A DNA stretch of 64,000 nt from Lyophyllum atratum (lineage: Eukaryota; Basidiomycota; Agaricomycetes; Agaricales; Lyophyllaceae), in NCBI GenBank assembly GCA_014905825.1, contig JACGCN010000044.1:310001-374000 (forward strand), written 5' to 3'. A model generated the notes under the pieces. It made no database searches. It was not told the origin of the DNA and saw nothing but the letters and a program-made list of their open reading frames with translations. A program made the position numbers and the translations under genes. This document shows positions 47,706 through 59,361 of this stretch, one piece after another (positions within the stretch are counted from its first letter, which is position 1; every line of letters starts with the position of its first letter).

Positions 47706-49848
47706 ATGCCCTCTGTAAAGACCAACTCCCCGGCCAAACGAGGCACCCCGAAGGCGAAGGGGGCTATCCGTGCCAAATCTGGTTGCTACACCTGCAGAAT
47801 CCGTAGAAAGGTCGGCCCGATACAAGTCCCTTTGATAGCTGCACAGCTTCTCACAACCTTGTGTGCCGCTTGACAGAAGTGCGACGAACAGCCTGACGGC
47901 TCAGGTCGCTGCCTGACCTGCGTTCGCCTAAGACTCGAATGCCTTGGTTTCGGCGCGAAGCGCCCTGAATGGTTGCGGGTGAGTGCCCAGGCAACAGATA
48001 TCGTACATTAGTTGACGGCGATGCGCCACGCAAGGAGAGTCGCAATGTTACTGAGCTGCGCGAGAAGATCAAAGTATTTCTCGCCGCCCAGGGCATGATC
48101 AAGGGACATTCTGGGTCAGGCCCGCGCGGCTCTGAGAACGAGCAGCCAACGCTGCGCCTTGCGGAAGATTACAGCGACTCCTCTGCCAGTCCGCCAACCC
48201 CGACCTTGTCTCTTTCTGCTGACCCCATCCGCCATCACCACAACATCTCATCTATCCGTGATGATGCCTCCTGGAATATGGAGTCAGGATACGGACAATC
48301 AAGTCGGTCGCCCTCGAACTTTTCGAATACTTGTTACTTACCCCTTCTAGGCCTTTTCCCCACCTCTATGCGAGACGATTCACCTTTCTCTTCCCAAGGA
48401 TCTCCTCACGACCAGACTTACCAACTATCCCCCCCTGTTGATTCTACTAGCTTATGTAAGACCCTGTATTAAATCATGTAATATATAGTACTCAACGTAT
48501 GTTCTTATTCTCAGCGCCTGCGAACTTCAGTTCCTTCGGTCCGCTATACAGCCTCGCATTCACAACTGATGATTATGGGATACTCGACAACACCGAGATC
48601 ATGACTCCGTTCCCTCGAAATCCCTCTCCACATATGATGGAGATTATCGACCAGATGGTACAACATTACAAAAAGAATGTCGTCTCCATCCAATATCTCT
48701 TTGCGGATGACGCTGTCCGCAGTCTGATCTGTGAGACTGTGTCGTCTCATGGCCGTTCGAGGGAAGCTGCCAGCCTCCTCGCATCCGTTCACTGGCAACG
48801 ATTCGTGCGGCCAGATTTAATCGCCTTCCAGTCCGAAGAGACATTACGAAGGTTGAGAGACTTGCGATCCCTCCTTGAATCACAGACCGTCGGCTCTGGA
48901 GATGCGATGGCCGCACTTCACGTTGTATCCTCGTATTTGTTCGACGGCGGCAGTGGATCGTGGGACCAGTGGCTCCATGTCTCCTACCAATACGTCGACT
49001 TTCTCTTCCACAAGTACGGTGGTCCTTCGGAGGCACTCCTGAGGTGCAACGCGAAGGACGCCTTCATCATCAAGACATCAATATGGTTCGATGTACTGTC
49101 ATCAGTGACCACCCAAGTACCCCCCCACTTCCTCTACGCTGTCCGGATCATGTTCAATCCCAACCAAGCCCGAATCTGCGAGATTTCTTCTGAGGATCAG
49201 TCCTCAATGATGTCGCCTATGGGTTGTCACAACGCAGTTGTCTGGGCTTTGGCAGAGACATCCGATCTCTCCCACTGGAAGCAGGAGGAAATAAGAAGGG
49301 GTCGCCTCAGTATGCCCGCCCTGGTGAGGCGGGGGATGGTCATTGACGAATTCCTCGCACCGCCTTCCCCAGCAGAAACGTACGCAACCGGGGACATCCA
49401 TGGATGTCGTGTTCTGGCCTCTGAAATATTCCGCTCTTCCGCTCGTCTCTACTTACGAGCAGTGGTGTCGGGGGATCACCCTCATGTCCCCGAGATCAGA
49501 GAAAGCATGCAGGATACGATTGACTGCATGAATCGCCTGAATTTCTCCCCCGCTGAAGTCGTGGTGAATGACCAGAGGATGTCGCGGTCTGTCGTGCGGA
49601 ACACCGTTTTTAGTTTCTTCATTTGCGGTGCATTTGCAGAGAAGCCAGAGCATCGGGCCGTCATCAATGGTCTTTTAGATCGGGAGGGCGACGGAGCGGG
49701 GAATTGTGGCTCGATTCACCGCTTGTTGCAGTCCATGTGGGATACGAGGGACCGAACGCGTAGAGCTCACAACACAAAAGCAGCACAGCTTCCAGATGCT
49801 GTGAATTGGCGCTATATTCTATCGGAAGCAAAGATTCTTCTTGTCTGA
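47706..49848 (+). CDS. Zn2Cys6 transcription factor, copy 1
   Basis: Nuclear DNA-binding regulator of the fungal binuclear-zinc type with a long C-terminal fungal-trans-like domain. The start at 47706 gives MPSVKTNSPAKRGTPKAKGA, then the zinc cluster CYTCRIRRK-intron-KCDEQPDGSGRCLTCVRLRLEC, holding all six cysteines, followed by LGFGAKRPEWLR. After another intron comes a conserved linker helix ELREKIKVFLAAQGMIKGH, a disordered Ser/Pro stretch and the regulatory domain (YGILDNTEIM, VQHYKKNVVSIQYLF, WLHVSYQYVDFLFH, VHWQRF). About five introns. Tandem paralogue of the gene at 50824 with introns in the same places. Target genes unknown. The stop is at 49846-49848. Confidence 0.85.
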
Positions 49849-50823
49849 AATTCCCGACAGCTGCCCCGCTTCCGTCATTCGAAATTGGTCTCGACATCTT
49901 CTGACAAGAAGGCTCTGCGAGTCATTTTGACCCTTCATGAACGATACTTGCATAATCTCACATCTCCCTCTGCTCATATATCTCGTTCTATCATCACATA
50001 CCTCATATACATGTCTTGCAGTATCACCCGTTGGATTGTAAACTAATGAAAGCCCATCGACGTACGATACATACGTCACCTTTACACCTGCCAAACAGGT
50101 TCCAACCGAATCGGAGGCTTATAAACGGAGACGGCAACGCCACTTGGGCAAGGTCGCAACGCATGTCGTAGCCTGCACCGATTTCTAGGAATCGAGGCAC
50201 AAGAAGCGGCTGAGCCATCAGCTAATGATGTAGGGAGGATTCGTTCTAATTGAGATGCGAGCTTCTCGCTGGTTTACATAAGAGATGTCTGGATTGTCAG
50301 GTTTAAGGAAGAATCGGAGGATGAGAGAGGCAAGACGATGGGAGACAAGTCGATTATGCATGTGGGTGATGGGGTTGATGATGGGACGGAGCCAATGGAC
50401 GACCGCGTCGCTTGCAACGAGAGTCCGATGAGGAAGGGGTCAGTGAAGCGAACGGGCACTAACTCAGATTTGTGTGCACGATCCTAGGAATATGCCGATC
50501 ACCCTGCCGGAGTTAGAAACGACAGGGAACTGACTACCTCCACCGGCTCACAAGAGAATTCATACATAGTCATGTCGTTCTTTCGTTCTCTCCACGTAGT
50601 CCTGTGGCCTCCTTGGTAACACTCCATCACGCTGTCCCATCCTGTGCGTCTACTCGTGTCTTTTTATATCTTTATTTCCCCTTCACACACATCGGTGTCT
50701 GAACTCCCGCCTGTCCGACGCACCTTCCTACTTATCATCACGTCCGCCAAATTCTGCCGACCGTTTTCTTAAAAGTTTGCCTCCCGTGCTTTTGAAACGT
50801 CCTGAACGTTCCTTACAGTACCG
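49849..50823. other. Intergenic region between tandem Zn2Cys6 genes
   Basis: Contains 3' flank of copy 1 and promoter of copy 2. The last 200 bases are pyrimidine-rich on the plus strand (TTCTTTCGTTCTCTCC at about 50578). No supportable gene or RNA was found. Confidence 0.5.
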
Positions 50824-53334
50824 ATGGCCTACAGAAGCCAGAACGCCTCGCCGAGTGGAAGCCAGTCCCCTTCCGCCACCTCTTCCAACGTATCACCCGC
50901 CTCCCTGCCTGCATCCTTGGGCCCCATGGTCCCTGTGCCTGATGATATCGACTCCCCGTCTCGGAGTGCCCGCGGGACACCGAGCCGGCACCCAATTGAC
51001 TTGCCTCGTATTCCCTCAGCAAGTAAAGGTGGTTGCTGGTCAGTGCTCGCGTCTAATACGCCTCTTATCATTAACACATCATCACAGGACGTGTCGGTTG
51101 CGCCGAAAAGTATGCTTTTATTTTTTACACATCCAGAAAACGTCTAACAGATCTTCCCTTAGAAATGCGATGAGCAAAGAGAAGGCGACTCTTGCAGGAC
51201 CTGCAGGCGTCTCACTATCAACTGCCTTGGCTGGGGCCCCAAGCGTCCCGAATGGATGCGGGTGAGCGATATAGATTCAACAAAAAACAATCGATATTAA
51301 CCACCATAATAGGACAAACAAGCAGTGGAGGCCTACAAGGCCGACATCAAAGCACAGCTTACACGTGCAGGACTCATTCGCGGACAGCCACGCGCCTCAC
51401 TAATCCATCATCATCCAGTGGTGACACAAATCCGCCCGCAAGCGTACCCTCGCGCTTCCGCCCCCGACAGCAGCTCATCATCGCCACTCCATTTCGATCA
51501 TCTTGACTACGGATATCGCTATGTGAGTACACCTCAAGAACAACATCACCGTCAAGATCACCACTTGATTCCCGGTATGCCCGGTACGTCGACCTCTGTC
51601 AATGTGCTGTGCAGTATGATTAACTCTGAATCGTACTCCTGAAGGGGCATCTAACTCCAGCTTTCATCCGATAACAGATCCGCTGTACACAGACGCAAGT
51701 CTAAATGCACTCGATCTACATACGACGTTCAACTTCCCGTATCCGCAGTCGATGACTCCAATATCGTCATCGTCTTCACTCAGTGCAGATGTTGGCCTTG
51801 ATTTTTCCCAATTGGGGACGTCACAAGCACCGGGTGGTTTCGACTTTGATCTACGGCCACCCTCGCCCCCAGTCCCAGCTCCATCCATTGCTGGGCAAAA
51901 CAATGTTCAAAGCGATCACGTCATCTACTACTTCGACAATGTGCGCAAGATCCAGCTGATGTTTGCTGGGAATACTTTCACCAACGCCACATATTCGGTA
52001 TGTTCATATCCTCGCATCGATTATATCATTGCTCACCCCGATCTTAAAGATCATTGTACAGGAGCCGAGAGGAGCAGTAACAAACGCTGTGTGTGCATTA
52101 GCTAGTCTTCATTTTACACGGATGCGCGTCGCACAGGGTCTGGAAGCACCAGACCCCAATCCAGAGCATTCAAATGCAACATATTTTCATGACGAGGCGT
52201 ACTTTCAGCTGGACACCGCTAAACAACTGCGCGGCACGTTCACCGAGAGCGAGGCAATCGCGGCCTTGCATCTCGTGTGCTACTCCCAACTATCTGGCGG
52301 GACCACCACCTGGCAGCCAGCCTTCGTTATGATGTGCGAATGGCTGACCCAAACGGGTCTGCTGACGGACGAGAACCCGGCCATCACACTGCACGCCATG
52401 TCTACAACAGCCCAGCTGCTTGTCAAGGCTACCCTTGTGAGTCTGGCGCCGTGGGTGTTGACTGGGGCAGGACTAACGCAATAGTTCTATAGTGGCTCGA
52501 TACCTTCTCAAGTCTCACTCTTACCAGGCCACCCAAGTATCTCAGGCTCCTCAAACGCTTGCTAGGCGAGCGAGGAGGTTATTGGCCGGCGGTCGGGGAC
52601 TCTGACGGCCTCCACTCGCTACGAATGGATCTGTTGACAGGATGCCCTGACGAGGCCATGCTAGCGCTGGCAGAGACTACCCAGCTCGCTTACTGGAAAG
52701 CCACCGAGCAACGAAACGGAACGTTAAGTTTCAGGGAGCTCGTCCGGCGAGGGGATGACATCGAGCACCGGCTTCGACAACACCACTCTAACGCCGCCGC
52801 GAACCTGGGTGACGTGGACCAAGCCCCATTGCATCCGAATCTAGTCCATGCGGCGACCACGGAGCCTAGAATAACACGATTCCCAAGTGAAGAAGCACGA
52901 CGCCTCGCTTCAAAAATTTTCTGCGAGGCGGCCGTGCTTTCCCTTCACACTGTGCTTAGTAACGCGAACCCGGGTACGTACCGTAAGGGTTGCATCATCT
53001 CCCCCACAAAGAGCCTAATCTCCTCCATATCACAGGCGTGCACGAGATCGGAGATTCTGTGGAGACAATAATTCATCTTCTTGATAAGTTGGGGTCCTCC
53101 GAGATCGACCGCACACTGGTATTCCCTATATGCCTCGCTGGGAGCATGTCGGATGATTCCAGTCGTCGGGACTTCTGCAAGGGAAGACTACAGCACCTCG
53201 ATGGTAGCATTGGCAATCTAATGCAGACGCGCCTTGTGATGGAAGCAGTCTGGCAAAAACGTGATGTGAGCGGTGCGGCAGTTGATTTCCGAGAGACGAT
53301 ACGGGAAAGAGGATTGAACTTGCTCTTGATCTGA
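50824..53334 (+). CDS. Zn2Cys6 transcription factor, copy 2
   Basis: Paralogue of the preceding gene. After a Ser/Pro-rich N-terminus from the start at 50824 (MAYRSQNASPSGSQSPSA), splices give GGCWTCRLRRK-intron-KCDEQREGDSCRTCRRLTINC, the complete six-cysteine cluster, and LGWGPKRPEWMR. The linker helix DIKAQLTRAGLIRGQPR corresponds to that of copy 1. The regulatory domain includes VIYYFDNVRKIQLMFAG, AVCALASLHFTRMRVAQG, CEWLTQTGLLTDENPAI and CPDEAMLALAETTQLAYWK; the last matches the AVVWALAETSDLSHWK block of copy 1. The C-terminal exons (GVHEIGDSVETIIHLLDKL, IRERGLNLLLI) close at 53334. Around eight introns. Targets unknown. Confidence 0.85.
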
Positions 53335-55722
53335 CGAAGGAGGATTGACTGATAGCTTGCTATTGCAAGCTCAGATACCTATAGGCCGGATGCGTCATTA
53401 CCATCGTTATACCCCATAAAATATCCGCAGTAATACTCACATAGCATCCCACAAGTCTGTATTTTTTATGCTAGCATCATTCACCTTTGTATCAGACGAT
53501 TAATGATTGATCGACTCACCATGGTTGTTGCACACCACTATGTATGTAGAAGGTGTACACATCGCCCATGCACGATGCAGATATCCTGAACGGTATACTG
53601 CAGTCGACAGCGCCAATTCTCGTTGATGCGGTTACCCATTGCTAAAACAGAACGAAATTATGAGGTTAAGTGCGAATGAGACGGCGGGATTGCTCACTAG
53701 GGCAGTCGTATTGAGCCACGCAACAATGAGAGCATCGCCTACTCCCTGCACAGCGGCGTACTGGTTACAGCTAATGAAACTGCTTTATATCCCGGTAAGA
53801 CCGGGAAATGGACTCGAGCAGTAATGTCCGAACGATCGGGTGGGTGGCCATTGCTCCATGTTAAACAAAACATAAAGCCGACATGTAGATGAAGAGTAAG
53901 AACGCAAAGGAAAAGGTCTGGGTGTCATCCGAGGCAGGGCGGAATTCCGTAGGAAGTGGATGGTGGTCAAGTTTATGCCGGCCGTTGCGGGAAACAGGTT
54001 GATGGAATATATCGCGGCGCGTGACTTGGACTTTTGACACAGAGACTCAGAGATGCGGATGGTGGTCTTTCTCCCTAGAAAAAGACGGGGAAAATGGCGA
54101 TAAAGATGGTGGTTGTATGGGGAGAAAGGAGGCATGTTAACGACTGCTCCATCATCGTTCTTAAAGCCATAAAACTTCAATGGACGTATAGCCAGGAGTT
54201 GATCACGGGACCGGCTAAACGACGCGTCGTTTAGCGGTTACCGATACCAACCGGTTACTACTCGGAGCTCTTCAGTGGGCGCTTGTCACTTTGTGACGGC
54301 TAGCCTCAGGCTATAGCTCATTGCACGGCAACTAGTACTACCAGGCCGGAGCGCATCGCCAGTGGTTCTGGCCTCCCGTTCATTGTCGTGCCGATGTTTC
54401 ACCTCTGCCTCGACTACAGGAACTCGTTGTGGCTTTTGTCGGAACTTCAGTCAAGTTGGATTCCAGCATCATGGTCATGATTCCTGGCAACAGACTTCCG
54501 GAATGTTTAATTATCGCCTATCGTTAATTCTTGTACCGCCCACTCCCACTTAATTCAACGACTTGTCTTCTAGGCCGCGGTTTCGAGAAATCGCGTCTGT
54601 TACTCTGTGATTTGTCTTTGATCTCCCCTTTTGGTCCGCCCTTCAACAGTCAATTCAAGACTGGCTGGCGACTCGATAGTCTGAAGGAGGCGTCCACCTG
54701 CTGGCAACGCATCTTGATAAACGGTAGCCTCTCTCACCCTCGAGACATGCTCTGCTCTTACACGGAATTACTTCCCAAATGGTTCCACGATAATGATCTG
54801 CATGACGGCTACAATGAGTACCGTATTCCTGCTTCTCGTTTGCCATGTCCTGTCACGTTCAGGGGCTTGAGACTCGTTGATCTGAAGAAATAACACGATC
54901 GGGCAAATCTCAACGCGAAAACTCCTCTTTACTTGAGATCCATGACAACAGTGTCAAGTCCGCTCTGAAAACAGTGAGTGTATTCAATTGCTATGTTGTA
55001 CTTATTTGACATTCTTACCATAGACGGACAGATCATGATCAAAATTGGGGGACCTATCTTTATGAAGACGCCCGCCACGACGTCAGAACATACAACGCTC
55101 AAGCAACACCCGATGGTAACTCAATACTGACAGCGAGGGTGACAGTGCGTGTCCTGTTTCAGTCCGAGTTTCAGGACTATTATCTGCCTTGGTAAAATGT
55201 CTTCTGCATAATTAATCAAGGAGTCAACGTGCAGTATTTCTAGGGAAGTGCGCCCAAGAACCCAAGTTTCGACGGAATGATCTCTACATCTCCAGCGCTC
55301 ATGCTTGATCCTATCAGGGTTGTTCACGAATTTACTCAATTGTACACATAGAAAGCTAGTGAATGATAAGGAAGGGCCCTCGTGGTCCAACCGCCCAGGA
55401 TCTAGAGTAGTATGCATGTTTCGCGACACTTGATTCAAGCTAGAATGAAAATAATTCAAGGATTCTCCATCGTGACGTTGGGCGCAGAGATTAAGTCAAT
55501 CACGGATTGGTCCTAGCCATATGTTTAGTTTGCTGTCCAGTGGGACCCAGAGAAGTGGCTCAGGACGCACTTTCCAAAAGTAAACGGGGGGAGAATGCAT
55601 TTATTATATCATATCAAGAGCAAAGGTAGCTATAGGTGTCCATCGAGTTGATCATGTCTATCCCGTATTATACATCATATAAGTAGGCTGTGATTGGGAC
55701 CATAGGAGGTTTCTCCACGCCA
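53335..55722. other. 2.4-kb stretch without a supportable gene
   Basis: Frames at 53785-54180 (minus), 54531-54893 (plus) and 55121-55459 (minus) are open for 110-130 codons but match no family I know and lack convincing splicing partners. The region holds a perfect 22-bp palindrome at 54214-54235. The ends are the 3' flanks of a Zn2Cys6 gene and of VTC4. Confidence 0.5.
54214..54235. repeat. Perfect 22-bp palindrome centred on ACGCGT
   Basis: Half-site GCTAAACGACG is followed directly by its exact reverse complement, with no spacer. The centre is ACGCGT, the MluI cell-cycle box. Within 15 bp downstream CGGTTAC occurs twice, the second overlapping an AACCGGTT palindrome. It lies in a gene-poor interval; function unknown. 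Confidence 0.9.
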
Positions 55723-58700
55723 CTACATATCTGCCCACCGAAGTCCAACGTTCGTAGCTAAAGCGGCGAGCAGAACGAAGCATAAGATTGTTGGGCCATA
55801 CTTGTCATAGTATAAGCCTTCTGCATGACGTTCCCGAAGCTTGTGGGAGCGGTAGACAAATATTCCGACAGAATAGGCGATAGCTAGAAGAGCCGTGAAC
55901 GTGAAGAACGCAGCGATGATCAAACCCCGAGAATCGTCGGGGGATATGAAGTTCAGCAACGTCGTGGCGATTGTCCCGATAAAGACCGACGTATTCATCC
56001 ATTTCTGTCAACTTATGTCAAACTTCAAAAGATGGATTGATGACGCAGTGACATACCAGGAACGTTCTTTCAGCGGCAAAGTAAACCTTGGGTTCGATTC
56101 GTACAGGTATCGCGATCCTTTTGCCAGCAGGTGCTGACCAGTCTCTGGACAAAATACGGTCGTCCCCAACGGGCAACTCTTCTCCCAGGCCGGATGGCTC
56201 TTCGTCCTCATGCTGCTCATCTTCGTCGCGGGTGTCCGCCAGCTCCCTCTCCCTGATATCGCGTGCTCCGTGCAAACGATTTTCTAAAGTTTCGTCAAAG
56301 GCAGACGACGGGGCTAAAGGATCAATCGACAGCGATCTCCCTTGAGGAATATCAACGCCTTTCTTGGGACGAGGAGAAGAGACAGGGCTGCGCTCCCCAC
56401 TACCGCCGGGGCGAGTGTCGTCAGCCTCCAGTTCGCGTCGCTCCTTCAATGCCTTCTCACGGAATGCAATAGCCTCTTTCACCTCCTCGCTGGTGAGGCC
56501 AGTTCGCTTGTCCTCATCCCTTGCAGGTGTCTGCATGATCTCCTCGTCTTCCTCACCCTCCGATACCGGCTCAGCATACGACATCGCCTCGGGGCTGGAT
56601 ACCGTTCCCGAAGATGGGATTTCTGTGGGACTCTTAGAGGGAGCGGGACGCTCGATAACGTGCAGGTATCCGGTATCCGGTTTGAGGATGTCAGTGTCCA
56701 CTATGTCAACGGTATTGAGAAAGCACTTTGAATACGAGAAGGAATAACGTACTTTGAGGGAGCCAGAACGGCACCAGATCGACACGATTAGGTAGTAACG
56801 TGGCACATCCGTGGATGAATTTACTAAGAGCGATATGAGGCTCTGCCCGTGTATTTAAACAAGAAGCCTACCTGAACTTAGGCACCGCCTCGACAAGGTG
56901 CGACTGGACAAGGTCCGTCACCCACTTGGGCGGCTCCTGTCCAAACTGCGTTTGGAGCTTCACTTCAAGAACTCCGTATCTGCGTGGCCTCATTAAGAAT
57001 AGTTTCTAAAAGAAAAAGGAATATTTACTTGAAAAGCTCCTTATCATCTGGAGGGACCTGCGGGAAAGGATGATCGATCCCAATATCCGTCCGACGCCAG
57101 TTATCGCCCGAGCGGACTTTACCATCCCAGTTGTCCTCACGTATAAGGGCAAGCTCGGTGTCGAGCGAAATTCGCACGCGAGCGTCGCCCGGTAGCTGGA
57201 AGGCGGTGCGGTTATAGAATGACCGTATCACTGGAAGGCGACACGATCTTAGCAATGGCTCTGCTTGCAAGGATAGCCACTGACCAGGTTGAAGATTCCT
57301 TGTGAGGATGGCGTATTGAACTTCATTCGCTAATTGAATCATAGAATCAACCTCTTGTTGACTCTTCTTTCCCTTCTTCACTAGTTGCTGGAACTCGGCA
57401 TCGACGGTGTACTCTCCCCGCAGGAAAGCGTTGACCAGATGTTCCTTGATTGGGAAGCGTGCCTTGACTGACTTTTCACCGGTCCAATCTTCGCGGTGAG
57501 TTTTACGCTCGACAAATATCTAGAATGGTTTGAGTATTGTGCAGAAGGGGAATGAATTGACATGCCGTTTTCTGATCAACATCGCCATACCATCGTAGGC
57601 GGATTGCTTCGGCACCTTCCGTTTTCTCGAGACGTCCTAGATATAATTCGAGATCCTCGTTGTCAAAATAAATCGATGTGATTGCTAGACAAAGTGTGGT
57701 CAGGGTAATATGAACGCGCAGTCGTAATATGACTGACCAGCATCACGAGGGTCGAACTCTTTATCGGCATTAAACACTACATGAAGAGTAAGTCGTGATA
57801 ATATCCGGTGGGTCAGAAATGCGATGCAAACCTAGGACTGGAAGGTGCCTCAAGATAGCCAATTTCAGTGGTACCAGATTATCGGGATGGACCTATGTGC
57901 ACGATTAATGAGGTATTGTGAGGAGGTCCGGTGGTATCTTACCCAGTATTTGGTCGTCTGCCTGACGAAGGCACTCTGGGTACCACCCGCGCTAGCGTCA
58001 CCCGTTACCGGATTACCTCTTGTTCTGACAAGGTTATAGAGTCTGGAGAGTTTAACAATTAAAGCATCCCAGTTGTACTTGTAGAACGGCCTCTTCTCAA
58101 GGTACTCTTGCACAAATGTCGGTTTGAGTTTTCTACCAGTTTGTTTCTAAATAGATGCGCTGTAAAATCATCGAAGTCAAAACCTGGGAGTAAGGACTCT
58201 TACATCGTGTTTCTGTGGCATGGGATAATGGAAGCGTCGGTCAGCAAACGTAGGTCAACAGTGGACATCCCGAATACCTTGAGGATTTTCATAAAGCCTG
58301 TAATATTTAGCTTAGTATAGAGAGCAAGATCGTGAACGTCTGCGACGAGGTTGGCGACCTCCTCCTCGAGCTCGTGGAAACGGGTTTCGAGTTCGTCGTA
58401 AGTTTCATCTTCGTCGGAGAGGTCATCCTCAGAACCCTCATCTTGGGTATAGACATCTGCCTCTTGATCTTCTGTGTCAGGGGGATTTTCTGTGTCAGGG
58501 GACGGCTCCAGCTGCGGGGATGGCTCTCGGTTCTCCTCATGCTCCTCCTCGACTAAATGCTTGACATCTTTCTCTGCCTCCTTTATTCGCCGAGAGAGCT
58601 CGGAAGTCTGGATTGGGGCGACGTTGGTTAGTGTTCACTGCTCAACATGAATGACAGGATATGTAGGATTTTGAATGGAAGCAGGGTTGGACGTGCACGC

Positions 58701-59115
58701 GACAGTTCTGCGCACAGGGTCACAGTGGCGATACAACTATTCTTGGACAGCTGGTATAGAAGTGCATGTGGGCAAATGTACGTGCCTTGCTTTTCTGGAA
58801 ATCGTGGATCTTGTCCAACTCCTTCTCCAACAATTCCATAAACTCTTGTTCATCTTTATCGGTCCAGCCACCTTCGGTAGTACGGTCCTAAATGAGAGTA
58901 ACAGCATGTCAGACTCAAAAGGAAGGTGATATCCTTCAAGAACACAGCCTAGAAACTCCGGACTGATGTAAACGCACTTTCAGTATCCGCTTTAGCTTAT
59001 TGTAATCCAGATAGTACGGTCGCCATTCATTGTACAGGGAGGTCTGGGAAGAGTGAGGTCCCGGAGCAGATTAACCCGGAGTGGTACATACTCTTATCTT
59101 CGTTCCAAACTTCAT
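55723..59115 (-). CDS. VTC4: VTC4, catalytic subunit of the vacuolar polyphosphate polymerase
   Basis: Synthesises polyphosphate from ATP and moves it into the vacuole. The start at 59115 (MKFGTKIR) splices to [22 protein letters not shown], the SPX domain that senses inositol pyrophosphates. The SPX core continues past an acidic linker to [20 protein letters not shown]. The polymerase tunnel domain shows [88 protein letters not shown] and [10 protein letters not shown], with the expected Arg/Lys ligands. After an acidic disordered stretch the C-terminus has three membrane helices from [17 protein letters not shown] to [10 protein letters not shown] short duplication in the acidic linker encodes a repeated PPDTE. 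Many introns. Divergent from GTR2 by 246 bp. Confidence 0.92.
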
Positions 59116-59361
59116 GATTTGCAGTCAGTGGAGAGCAGGGGGCCGTCGGGTATGTAGAGTAGGGAGGAAGACGTTAACAGTGGGAAGGTAGTAGCATGGA
59201 CTCCTCCTGCGAAGAGAGTTGAACGAACGTGCGTCAATTGCCAGACTTGCACTAAATGGAGTTTCGGTGGTGATACGTCGGGACTCGGAACGAACATCCA
59301 GAACTCGATCACGCGGAGGGCTTCAACAGGCTTCAGCTCCGGAGTCATTCAAGTTGCCATC

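Noticed and set aside
53785..54180. 131-codon minus-strand frame in the gene-poor interval
   Set aside because: No known motif; composition does not separate it from chance.
54531..54893. 120-codon plus-strand frame near the palindrome
   Set aside because: Family not recognised and no clear splicing; recorded only as part of the gene-poor stretch.
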